Part shown: positions 37,416-49,300 of the stretch, one piece after another
Position numbering within the stretch: the stretch's first letter is position 1
Layout of the letters: every line of letters starts with the position of its first letter
The notes under the pieces: model-generated
What the model saw: only the letters and a program-made list of their open reading frames with translations
Databases searched by the model: none
What the model was told of the DNA's origin: nothing
NCBI RefSeq assembly: GCF_001039355.2
Contig: NW_019773847.1
Coordinates: 714,970-778,969, forward strand
DNA from: Lingula anatina
Lineage: Eukaryota; Brachiopoda; Lingulata; Lingulida; Lingulidae
DNA: 64,000 nt
Direction of reading: 5' to 3'
Translations under genes and position numbers: made by a program

Positions 37416-38402
37416 ACGCATCTTGAACTATTTCGTTGGAGGCTTATGCGCTTCCTGATTATGTTCACGGATGTCTGGAATGGGTAAAAAAATACCATTC
37501 GTTTGACTCTACACGGGGTTTATTGTTTGGAAATTCAATGTCCGATCAGTTCATAATATTTTATGAGAAGAAGGGGCCGTTTAACGCATTCTCTTTTTGC
37601 GTAGAAAACGATGCCACTGCCCTAGAGATAAGATATTGCTGATTACAAAACCTGATGCATTTGGGGAAATTCCTATTACTAATTTATTAGTTTTTTCCCA
37701 ATTCGCGTAGTAGCGGATAACCACTTCATTGATTTACACCGCTTTAGATAATTTGACCAGTAATGAACTGCGAAATTAACGCCAGAGACTAGTATAAGCG
37801 AGAAACCGGCAATGTGAACCACCGCATACTTTCTTTATTAACGCACCAGTGGGGGCGATAGCGGTCTGATTACTGACCCCCACCAGTCATAGATATTAGA
37901 TAACTAGAAATAGTTACACCCTACAGAAGACATTATCACAAACAATTTGGTTAAGTCTATCCTTTTTTTTTCCATAAGGCGAAGGCATTCTGAATTCTCA
38001 AAACTAAACTGTGTAGACCTATATAGCAAAAGACACAAATAACAAAAAAAAAAAAAAATAGTTTCGTTAACATAAATACTTTTTATTACAAACGAATGCT
38101 TGCAAACTCATATGAATTCGATTTGTACTATAGACTTTGTATGATTATAATTTGCATATACAATGAACATCAACGATTCAATTTCACTGTCTAAATTCAG
38201 TATACACTCAGAGATTCTAGAGCGTGTATCACAGTTGGTATATAATGCAAATGAGAACGAAATGCATTTTACAAGAAAAGTTATGTTTTACAATAATCAC
38301 CCATTCGTCAACTGTAAGTCACTAAAACTCTGATCAGTTTATTATTGAAAGCCTTCCATTATACGTGCAATGCGTTGTTTTACACAAGTTAACAAATTCT
38401 TG
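37416..38402. other. Unassigned stretch
   Basis: It lies between the candidate exons of the unknown gene and the 3' end of the six-cysteine peptide gene. It has a poly-A run near 38044-38058. The plus-strand open frame 37436-37642 lacks splice signals and similarity. I see no supported gene. Confidence 0.4.
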
Positions 38403-38408
38403 TTTATT
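38403..38408 (-). terminator. Candidate poly(A) signal of the six-cysteine peptide gene
   Basis: AATAAA on the minus strand about 344 bases after the stop codon, with another at about 38338. Confidence 0.3.
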
Positions 38409-38751
38409 GCGCACACGCGTGCGACCAAGCAAACGTGGTGCATTGTTTTATGTTCGCTTTGCGGTTGATAGTCAACACTTGTCGAGGTAAATTTTTACAG
38501 TATAAGAAGTTCTTGGCTATTTCGGGCAAACCCAATAGTTGACAACAGTAAATTGTTTAATTCTCTGAATGTTATGATGCATTGGAACTTGAGGCAGTTT
38601 CAGATTCTCGGCGTAATTCCCGTCTGAAGTAATCTACGTTTGCTCATCGCATCAGTTTTAGTCGGTGTGGGATCCTGCACGTTTTATCAAATAACGTGTA
38701 GCAATAGGCCCGGTCCTATCCTGTCTCACAGATATCCACGTGAGGAACCCG

Positions 38752-39741
38752 CTATCTCCATCGATTACAATAAAGCAATACCTTACTGGCAAAAGCGTCT
38801 AATCCCATTTCGAAACACTTATCCTCGCAGTACTTCATGTCATATTGGGAAAACCTAGAACATTCGGCGGCACACAACATTATGCAAACCATTTCCGGAA
38901 GCTCGGACCGTTTTGTCCGACTTGCAGTTCTGTGAAACTGAAGCCTCCCATCTAGGTTTATCCCATCAAAATTTTCTATTGATTCCGTTTTAGAAATTTC
39001 ATACTTGTGAACATATTCGTGTTGTAGCGGTATGTACCTGCATATTGTCAGTAGAAATAAGTCCAATAGTACTATCACAGTGAAAAAATACCTTGTGGAA
39101 ATCTGAAAATAATAAACAATTATCATTTTCTTTTTCAGAAATAATAATAAGAAGAATTGTCTGTGGGGCTCTAAGGTACACCTACTTGTCATATAATTTG
39201 AATTTCATTATTATAAATTGTTAAAAAGCCTTTAAGAAGACGTGACCATATTTTAATTAAATTGCTAAAACATTTTAAAAAGACGATAGACCGGATTATC
39301 CTGTTTTGTCAACTTTTTTTTTAAGTTTCATATATAATTGCATTATTCGTGAATCTTTTAGTCTGAAAAAAACTTGCAAAATCAGTATTTTAAAGTTCTG
39401 AAACTGTTCAACATTTGAGCTCCAAATGTTCTATTTGTAAAATAATTATAATAAATAATAATAATAAGTGAGTTAGTAAGTAAGTAAATCTATGGTTGGC
39501 CCAATATATGATACCGAGATACTGAGTAGTAACGTATGTTATGTCGTTTTGTATTATAAGTATAGTGGACCTTTCGTCTTATTATTTCTAATACTTATTA
39601 TTTTTAACTGCTCAAAACATTTCAACAAACTGATCATGAAAACATCTCAAAATCTGCGAAGACAAGAAAAAAGAAACATAAAACAACACTTTCCGCATAA
39701 ATTTATGCTTGGTAATTAGCAAAATGACGTACCTGATGCAT
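38752..39741 (-). CDS. Secreted six-cysteine prepropeptide, eclosion-hormone-like cysteine pattern
   Basis: Two minus-strand exons: 39733-39741 (ATG CAT CAG|GTACGT) and 38752-39102 (acceptor TATTTTCAG), joined in phase 0. They give 119 residues. The N-terminus (MHQISTRYFFTVIVLLDLFL...) is a signal peptide. A propeptide of about 45 residues ends at the dibasic site TKR. The predicted mature peptide has 51 residues starting SELPEMVC, with cysteines spaced C-x3-C-x3-C-x10-C-x3-C-x15-C and ending CNRWR. Insect eclosion hormones have C-x3-C-x2-C-x12-C-x3-C-x10-C, so a related helical hormone fold is plausible. Splitting the signal peptide after three codons is a common layout in hormone genes. Other six-cysteine helical-hairpin secreted peptides remain possible. 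A TATA-like box lies about 103 bases upstream. The gene call rests on signals and pattern, not on residue identity. Confidence 0.6.
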
Positions 39742-39843
39742 GATGTTAGTCCAACAAAGCTCTATGCTTTGCCATATAAATTCATCCGTGCTTCAAGAAT
39801 TTTTCCTTCTTACAATTTGCTTTTCTCAGAGGGACGTTCTACC

Positions 39844-39851
39844 TTAATATA
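39844..39851 (-). promoter_or_regulatory. TATA-like box of the six-cysteine peptide gene
   Basis: On the minus strand CTATATTAAGG lies about 103 bases upstream of the ATG. That would place transcription start near 39815 and leave a 5' UTR of about 75 bases. A TATA promoter fits a tissue-specific peptide gene. Confidence 0.4.
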
Positions 39852-41279
39852 GTACTTGGCTACCAAGAATCGGAAGTAACGTTGATTGCCGCGTTTTTGA
39901 ATGGAATGGTCCTTAAGTACCCGCGGTTGCAATGCGGAAAATAGCCGAAGACGGAATCTGTCAGTCACTCGTCTTACACAATAAAGATGCCGCTAATTTT
40001 AGATGCAGCTCATGTTATCAAAAATATCTCTGGCACGTGTTTCTCTCTGATGCCTTCCATCCAGCTTAGACTAGCCTTTCTGAAAACGTTTGACTTTCCT
40101 CACTTCCGAGAGGCGGGAAAAGAAGAAATGTGAAACATTTCCGCCGAGAAAAACACCTGCTAAGCAAAGTAAGCCCCATTGGTTAAATAATCAGTAAGAA
40201 CCAGAAAAAATAGCTCAGAGCGCACCTTTTTAAAAGCATTTGAAGATTTATCTTCACTGCAGCCCACAATATTTGTTCTATATTTAAACATTCATAGGTG
40301 CCGTCTTATTGTTATGATTTTTCTTTTTTCTAAAGGAAACGGTTTCATTTTGCGAGGAGGTGAAACTGTACTTGCGACCGCAATAAAACATGTCCGTGAA
40401 TGGAGCAATGTTCTGAAACATAAATTATATTAACCACATACAACACTAATTATTCAAGAGAAAAAAGTTAAGTTACATTAGCCAGACGTCTAGTGCGTAA
40501 TTTACAAAAATTCCGGAATAAGGTCTACCGACTAAAATTAACTAGGGCTTACAGACATTACAATCAGTATAAATAATAACATTATTTTGGTTATTTCGTT
40601 ACAACAGCAAATGCACGTGACTTTCAAAAGTTGTTTTTTAATCATTTTTTTAAAAATAATTTGCACCTTATCTTTTTTACACATTCTAAAATAATAAGAG
40701 AATCTTTAAAAAAGTGATCCCATTATTCTGTACATTATATCTTTTAAAGTCGCACATCCATCAAATGCACATTGCCATTTGTTTATTGTTAATGATTTAC
40801 TTGCCACCATATTACGCCCCCGCACAGTAAGTACGTGGTTGGTTCGCTGAAATAGCCACACCATCACTAAAATGCGGTTTCTTAGACACTGTCGACTCGG
40901 AAATATCCTGCTGACACATTCAACTTTGTAAAACGTATGCACCTTGAACTGCAGATCAGACACGTGTCGGTTTCTTCATGTCCATCTCTCCATATCAGTA
41001 AGATTTCTGTTTCACTGTCAGTGAGGCTCTTATATCTGTGTAACTTATTTACTTATCTGTCATATGTAATTGTCATTAGTCGTAATTATCCATGTCATCA
41101 AACTGGCTTTAAACAGCTATGTAACCTTGGTTTAAGTTTAAACATATTCTTTTTGTGTAACATGTTTATAGTATGTTTATGGTAAATTTAAAATCACATC
41201 AAGGTTTATCGCATTGCTTAGATAGAATATTTTATGAGTAATTTTACTGATACGTATGTCCATTATATAAAGATGGTAA

Positions 41280-41375
41280 TGCACTAACTGTATTGTATCG
41301 TCATTAGTATATCATATTGTACAAGGTCATGACAATCTATGTACCAGTACAGAAATAAATTGAATTGAATTGAAT
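41280..41375 (+). mobile_element. 3' tail of a non-LTR retrotransposon or SINE (remnant)
   Basis: Sequence rich in TATTGTATCGT-type words runs into AGAAATAAATTGAATTGAAT, ending in ATTGA units (41353-41375). Tails of AATAAA followed by TTGAA/ATTGA repeats are typical 3' ends of invertebrate LINEs and their SINE partners. The body upstream was not recognised as a reverse transcriptase. Confidence 0.45.
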
Positions 41376-42206
41376 ATATCAATGTGAAAATAAAGAAGCT
41401 GTTCCGGCTATCAAAGCTATTATAGGCTTAACCTTAATTTAACAATACTGATGCCAAGAAGTAATATTTTGCAGAGGGAAAGTAGAGGAAAAAGTAGTTT
41501 GAATCTGTGTCTTATTTCTTTACTCCATAAATACTCACTACGAATCTCTCCCGTCTCCCAGGATTATTAGTCACCTATAGACTGCAAATTGCTTGCATGA
41601 CGGTCCTCAGTGATATGGTGAACATAGTGCTTCTCACTGTGGAGAGGCTCAACAAACACAACGACAGTTAAAATATATTTTGGGGGATATTCATAGTTTA
41701 AGCATTTTCTATTCTCCCCAGAATTTTCTTACTTTACCTTCATTCAGTGTCTAGATCAGTACCACAAATAACCTGCTTGCGTCCAGACGGTACCTACCGT
41801 AGAGGGTAGCCTACCTATCAACAGCTTCCCACCCCACAATTTTCTCAGCCGTTGGTATACATCTTTAGCCCACTAGTATAAGATTATACGCAGAACGTGC
41901 ATATTGGAGCTATAAATACTAATTTTCTGTCTAATATTCTATTTCACTGTGCATTTGTTAAATACGTAGGCCTATACTTTTCTTCTCAGAATCCTATAGT
42001 AATAGTGACTTTTTTTTTTTGAAGAACACAGTCATGCAATCTTTAAAAACAAGATTTCAGAGCAATGGATTTTCTAAAATTGCCACAGAGTTATGGCGAA
42101 TGTCAGGTTGGTAAGTGGGTGAAAAATATCGTTTACCCCAGGAAATTTCGTTAGATGTTAGTTTTTCGCTGAAAAATCTTGCGCTGAATCCCTTTATTTA
42201 TGTACA

Positions 42207-42235
42207 GCATTACTAAATATTGGAAGATTAAAAAT
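42207..42235 (+). repeat. 29-base exact direct repeat, copy 1
   Basis: It begins GCATTACTAAATATTGGAAG and is identical over 29 bases to 43323-43351, which overlaps the PTK7 start codon. Confidence 0.85.
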
Positions 42236-43322
42236 TTGAACCTTATAAAAATAACTTTCCCCCTAAGTTTTTGTCCTTGCGTAAATAATTTAATTTTCCA
42301 CAGAGGCGAGTTAGTGGACATGCTTATGATAACATTAATATAAACAACAGACGCTGCTTTACCGTAATACCGACACAATCAACACAATATTGTTTCGCAT
42401 TGCTGTTGCTTGGTTGAAAAAGAGAAGTGCAACAAACACATTTGCACTACTTGGAGCTGTAAGACCGAGAAGGGATACCTAAAAACTACACTCTGACCGC
42501 TAGTAGTCTTTTACAGAATTTATTTAATTATTTTTTTGTGTGCTATTTTTAGCCCCCTGATATAAAAAGGTACCTACAGACTAGGGTGTTTGACCGCCAC
42601 TACGCGCTCTTATTTCTCTTTTTCTCTCTCCCTGTTTCAAATTTGACAAAACGACCATGCGTAATTAAATAAGGGGAAAAAAGTCATGTATATAAATGAC
42701 ATAGAATTTCATCTGTAATTTAGTTGTTAAGACGCTCTTGACTTTCTCTTAAATGTATCTGAAATTTAATGAAGAAGCCCTTGGTTTTCTCTTACATGTA
42801 CACCACTCCCGCTCTAAATTTTATGCAGTAGGCCTAATAGGTAACTTCCATTTTGCACTTCTAAACTAGGACAAAAATGGATTTGACATCAAAAACCAGC
42901 CAAACATGTATTGTATTATGTGACTTTGTGACAAAACAGTAGCTGATTGCAAGTGTACAAACGCATGATCGACAGCCAATTTACCTGGCTGGCTGAAGGC
43001 CTTTGTGTTATTGGTACTTCATATCTTTGTCCATAGAGGGCGCAATCGTTGCAGGTGCTTGGCGGAGGAATATATCTAATTAGTACTTAAATTGTTAATC
43101 ATGCTTAATATTCTGTCAAAAATTAAAGAAACGAATATTTTATTGATTAAATTTTATGCGACGGAAACTTGAGCTGCTAAATTCTTTTGTTTTATTTTAC
43201 TTTTTAGGATATCTACTTTTCCTCTCGGAAGTGGACTGTTTATCATCGGGGGTGTTTAGTTTCGTTTGAAGTTGTGCGGTATTCTGTGTAGTAGCTAGCG
43301 GGATGTGTGAGGAGCTTCGGCG

Positions 43323-43351
43323 GCATTACTAAATATTGGAAGATTAAAAAT
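43323..43351 (+). repeat. 29-base exact direct repeat, copy 2, across the PTK7 start
   Basis: Identical to 42207-42235. Its last two bases are the AT of the proposed PTK7 ATG (43350-43352), so the repeat covers the end of the 5' UTR. Confidence 0.85.
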
Positions 43352-46300
43352 GGATTGGAAGATGTATAGAGGTATTTGGTTAACTGCAGGATGGACAGTC
43401 CTGTTTGTTATCCTCATCGGTGAGTACATGTATTCTTAAAGACTTGCACTAGTTTGACGAACGATACCCATTGTACTTGTAGTAAATAAGCCAGGTGCAC
43501 TACAACTTGCACGGGTTCATTACCATTGTGCTTTGCTGACGTCGTTGGCTTGGTGTCTACCGGCATGAAGTATATTCGTGGTGTTTAACCAGTAGTAGGG
43601 TTAATTGAACGTCCCTGTCTTGTTTCTTCTTCATCGTGCATTCACAAACCAAAACAAAGCGTTTTGCCCAGTAAAACGCACGCGCTGCTTGTAAGTATCC
43701 CACCTGTAATATACAACGATCTGCAAAGCATTTAACTATGAGGACTTTACAAATGGAGTCTCATTCATTTGCCATTAAATACATGTAAAAGGGAGTTGTT
43801 TACGCCCCGCTGAATTAAACCCAGCCAGCTTATTTTATACCTCTCATTATCTTGGAGTCTAGTTTATGGTTTAGAGTTTGCTTTAAGGGCCATTTTATTA
43901 TCAAACTTACATAGAAAAGAGTGAATGTTATAAACTCCTGGCCAAAAGGACCACTGTATATTAACCTGTCTGCAGCCTTTTTCCTAGAGATTCATAAAAT
44001 GCACTTATATAAACTGGCTAGATCTTGTGAATATGGAGAATTGTTTTGTTGGAGAGAATTCTTAGGTTGGGTTTAAAGTGTTAATTTTTACATCATATAT
44101 TAGTATCCTGTGTTTATGCGGATACAGGATTGTAATGAGGCATTGAAGTGCAGATTTTATGGTGCTAACTTCTAAGTAAGTTTTTCTTGATAATTTCTGA
44201 CACTGATGATGGCTAAGTTATGACCCCATAATAGTGGTCGGCATTTAAGCAGTCCTTAAGCTGTGTATATGGCAGTGCCAGTCTTTAAGCGGTAAACTAC
44301 CACAGGTAATCAGCAAACCTGTAAAACAAACACACCCTATTTAATAGTGCTTTGTATAGAAAGATAACTTAAAGTAGTCAAATTCTAACCTTAAAGCTTG
44401 CTTTTAAGTTATATTTCCTGCAGAGAATTATACATAAATTAATATTCTCATTGGTTTGATTTGGTTGGAGGTGCAGCCTCACTACAGTAAAAGAATTCAT
44501 ATATTCTAAAATATGCTTTGTTTAGGCTCAGCTTACTTTAAATATTGACAGTTGAATTTAGAGATTTAGTTTTAATGAAATAAGCTATCAGCACTTTGGA
44601 AGGCTACACATTTTAGCTGTTGAGAGTCATATATATTAAACATAGAAGGGAAAGGGTTACATCAGTTACATTTAAATCCTGCCAGAACATGCAATTTTCA
44701 TTTAGAGCAGAGAGAATGGGGTTGTTGTTTTTGGTCTCGCAGGTCACTGCCACCTCTAAATTTGAAAGGTTTATGGGGAGAGCTCCTTAAAGGCAGTCCC
44801 ATTCATAATCTGGTACTGTTCCTGACTGTATATCCCAAACTGTGGCTCTTCCCAGGGTGTTAAACTCGGATGATCACCAACAGATTATCTCAGCATGAAT
44901 GTAGAAGTTACTCGATTTAACTGAATAAATAAAATAACAAGTTTCTGTGTAGCATGCATATTTTGCTGTTTATTTAACTGAATACCTGTAATGAAATCAT
45001 AACAAGGCATGCCCATTAACAATTACAGTCATTGTGACTGGCCTAAGCCATATTCCACTATTTGCAAGTTGACTACACCAATTAGCATGCAGATATGAAG
45101 TCAACAATCTGTTTTTCCTAACAGTTGTGTCAAAAAAAGAAAATAATAAAAGATAAGGAAATAAGTGAATGAAGTATTTGATATTGATCTGTCACAGTTT
45201 TGTCCAACAACACATGGAACTTTGGATGAAAAATGGAAAATCATTAAATGTCCCCTTACTAATGATGCAATGTTATTTTTCTGATGTTTCAGCGTGTGAA
45301 TCAGCTTTTGCTGAGGGTGGGGAATCCGAGGCAGCTAGCCAAGGTAGAATACCACTGGAAGCGACACGATTATTTATGTTTTATGCCACTGCATGATATA
45401 ATTTTTTTGTCTTTGTAGTAAGCGTTCTGTTTATTTTCTCTCAACTTTTCCAGTGAATGCCTTAATAACAAGATGCTACTAGTTGAATGTGGGTGTTGGT
45501 GCTCCAGTGCTTTTTCTTTACTGCTTTAACAAAATGAATAAGTATAAAGTGAAGAAAATAGTTTAAAATAAGTATGTATGTATCATGTCTAGTTACGTTT
45601 GGGTTTGGAGAGGTTCTTTGAGGTTCATTTGATTTTATTTGAGGGATTAGTTGTCACATGAATTGGTTAACAAATATGGTCTCAATTTGGTTAATTAATG
45701 TTTTCTTTATTTCAGCTTTTTTGTTCATTATTATAGTTTACAACAAGTGCCTTTGAGTTTCTGTCATTTATGATTATCACTTATTCAAACCAGCTGTTAC
45801 ACAACAGATTATTTTGTATCAGTAAGGTCATTCAGTACAGTTTAAAGAATAGCTGAAAGCAAAGTTTTATTTGTCCACTAGTTTGAAAGTAGAACATTGT
45901 CAAAGTAATTTAGACCCTTCAAACTTAGCATCGCCAGTCAAATTAAGGGCCCATTTCTCATCATTGCTTTTATCACATGTTAAATTTCATTTGCACAGAA
46001 TCTGCATGTATGTTCAGGGGCACTGCAAGAAAGTAATTGCTGCACATTATATCTTCTTTTAACTTCACCATTCTTAACAGTTTTCCCATCTGAGCTTTAA
46101 AACAGTTCTTCTTTTTAAAAATAATATGGGCCTTAAAACGTTTAGCAATATCTGTTCAGTTATCCTTGAGTGCTATTTGCTTCACCATTTGTCACATACA
46201 TGATTTCAAACCCTTGTATTATGGAATAGATATAAAGAACACTTTAAATTTGTTTTGTAAAAAAAGTATCTTTTCATCGATTTGTTCTTCAGGTACAACA

Positions 46301-49300
46301 AAGGCTCAGGATAGTTTCTATTTCCTGATCAACCCCAGCAGTCAGGACGTACTTGAAGGATCCGAAATAACATTAAACTGTGCAGTGTCAAGGGATAAAC
46401 ACATTGTGTACCACTGGACTATGAATGATTTACCAGTACAGAATACAAGCAGGCGATATCAAGATGGTACCGATTTGAGGATACTGCGTGTGTTGCGAGA
46501 AGATGATTTTGGTGGCTTTCGCTGTGTTGCTACAAACACTACTACAATGATTTCTTTGAAAAGTACTGAAGCCAGGCTCAATATCATGTGTAAGTACCTT
46601 TTCTTTGAAAAAAAAAAAAGAAATTATGGGTCTGGGGTCGTATGAATATAACGCTTAAGAGAAGGTTTTGTTGTAGGTTCTTTTGTTGATACCTTTTTCT
46701 TTGAAAAAAAAAACAATCATACAGATAAAAAATGTGGAGGCAGTTATAAAAAATGAAAAATAAGAAAGAATCCAAAACTTGGATTTTGTAGCCATTTTTC
46801 CCAACAGTTTTTTTATAATAAAATTTTTTTTCTCAATTGATACTTCTCCCCTTAAGGTGAAGTTTACATACCTGTCAGAACACTGGTCTTCATCTTTGTC
46901 CAGGCTGGCAACAATATTTGGATCAAGAAATTAAGAATTGTTTCAGAAGCTGTTATGTACATGCTTCAAACTTGACTTGGCATGTCCATCTTTAGTAATT
47001 TGAAACTAGAAATTTGTTTTGAATTTACTTCAAATATTTAACATGATGAAAGAGAGAGGTGTTGGCTTTGAAATAAACAAAATTGATTGGGTCTGTTTAT
47101 AAAATTATGAGAGTTGAGAGATGTATGTCTGGTCTGATGAAAAAAAGAATATTTTTGCTTAAGTGGTATAAAATACAACTTTTTAAAGTGATTTTCTGTT
47201 AAATTTCTTTTTACAGCCAATTTAATTTGTATCTCATTTGTTTCAACCGTGTAAGCAAAATGCACAATACCAATAGTGTAAGGCCTTGATATGCATATTG
47301 TTATTTAGTTTTTTATGTGCATTATATAGAACTTGTGCTTAGGCAAGGTTAAGGGAAGACTTTAAATGTAACCTGCAGAGTTTAACAGGATGAATAAATC
47401 CATCATACCAGGTTGACACATACCGCCAGAAGCTTGAATAAAACAGCGCGTCGTTGGTTAAGCTTTAGAACGCGGTTTGCTGTCTAACATATCTGTGTAC
47501 ATTTGAATGCGGAAAGGATAGGCCAGGCGCTCAAGTGGCAAACCAAATTGACCCAGCATTATTTTCAGGCTTTCAGTTTTACTTGCCCTGCAGGGTATCC
47601 CAGTTTTCTATTTCTGCTCTAAAGAATCGTCATACAATATTTTAATATGCAAATGCGACATTTAGAGGGTGGTCTGTGTCATTTGTGTCATGTCAACATT
47701 GTCCTCTTTTCAAAGCCTGTGTGACCTGTTCTAGATCAGGGATGACTTGCTACCTTTTAACGATTAGTTTCGCACAGTGCAATATTATCAGAACAGGTTA
47801 AATGCAATGATTACTGCCTTGTCTTCTGTCACAGCAGCGACTGTAATTGTGTGGTGCAGTGGTTCAAGTTTAAAAGTGTTGATCATCTTTTATCCTAGAT
47901 CACAGCTTACTGATATCATTGTACTCCAGGTCAAGTCACCCATTGTCAACTCCTAAGTTATCATTTAATTTTTTATGCACAAAAAGGGCACAAAAATTTA
48001 TTGAAAATTGATGTGGAGACGCCTCCAGCAACTTGCTGTGTGATGCTATATGGTTTGTCCTATAGAATATGTGTTCTCAAAGCTGGATTTCACCTCAATG
48101 TATTCAGCATTGGGTGGTATGTTTAAGGTATGAGTGTTTTGTGCCAGTGTTACTTTTTTGGACAGCCAGACAAAATCACAAGAAAGAGCAGATATGTGAG
48201 GCGCACCTTTTTTAATGATAGTGGAGCAATATGAGGCTATCCTGTTTTTTTTTAGCATGAATTTGTAACCCTTCATATTTCACCGAAAACTTTTGAGAAG
48301 ACCCTATATTTCCAGTAATACAACAACTTTTAAAGAGCTGTGACACAAGTCTGCCTAATAATATGAAACATCTTGATTTCTTATTGTAGACCACCAATTC
48401 ACCTTTTTCATAATTGTATTGTTGAGATATATTATATATTGGCTGACCAGCTCATAGAGCATAACTTTATGCACTTTTTCCATCGCCTATTAATTCTCGT
48501 CTCTAGAGTTGGTGGTCTCATTGCCCTTCATATTGTCAGCATGAGTTTTACAGGTGACTTAACAGCACATGAATCAGGCAGTCTTAGAGGGTGACGCTTA
48601 ACTTGCATTTGTACAATGTACTGCTGCAGGGTCTCTAGAAAATGTGCACACCTGATTTTTATCTCCACCAATAAAGGAGGTTATGTTTTCATCATCTTGT
48701 TTTTAAGTTTGCTAGTGGGAAAATATGAAGACATCCTCAGAGAGTTTTCATGATAGACAATTGTTAGGAGGGAAAGAGGAGCTGAGAGTCTCTTGTTATT
48801 TTCAGAAGACAATTTTGTATTATTTACTAGTAGATTTCATCTTGGAGGAGGAGCTCAGAGAGCGCTATCTAGCTTAAGGGAGTTTCTAGAGAACATAGGC
48901 CTTAACCCTGCAGCATGTAGTTATATTAGGTCTGAAGAGTAAATAGAATTTTTTTGACTGGATGCCATTTTGTTATCAAAATTTGACTATTGTATTCAAT
49001 ATTAGCTTGCAACAGAAGAGAAATTTTGAACAGTTGATCTAAGGAAATGAAGGTTCATAGAATTAGCATAGAGAGAGTTAGGTTCAGGAGTAACCAGATA
49101 TGAAATGGAACAGAAGTATTTGAAAAGTAAGGCATTTGTATTGAGCTTCTCCAAGTCTGAACTGATCCTGAAGATTGAATTACCAGAGGCTTTTATCAAA
49201 TAAAAGGACTAGAATGCTTCCACTTCGGTGGGGAGTGTTACCTTGCATTAAGGTAACTTACAGTAACTGGTGTATAGATTGACATCAGAAAAGTTTTGTC

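Larger units (their letters stand above)
39852..43322. other. Intergenic region between the peptide gene and PTK7
   Basis: It holds a probable non-LTR retrotransposon tail (41280-41375), one copy of a 29-base repeat (42207-42235) and presumably PTK7 promoter or 5' UTR sequence near its right end. Open frames (for example 40706-40963 minus, 42151-42378 minus) show no domain or splice support. Confidence 0.5.

Noticed and set aside
36690-37498. Caspase-like reading (ALIII...N and a GF...D segment on the minus strand)
   Set aside because: The segments would be in the wrong order for a caspase p20 domain, and no catalytic His/Cys context is seen.
37436-37642. Plus-strand open frame of 68 residues
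   Set aside because: There is no acceptor or donor, no similarity, and it overlaps better-supported minus-strand splice signals.
40706-40963. Minus-strand open frame with four cysteines as a possible second secreted peptide
   Set aside because: It has no signal peptide, and the cysteine spacing does not match the neighbouring peptide gene.
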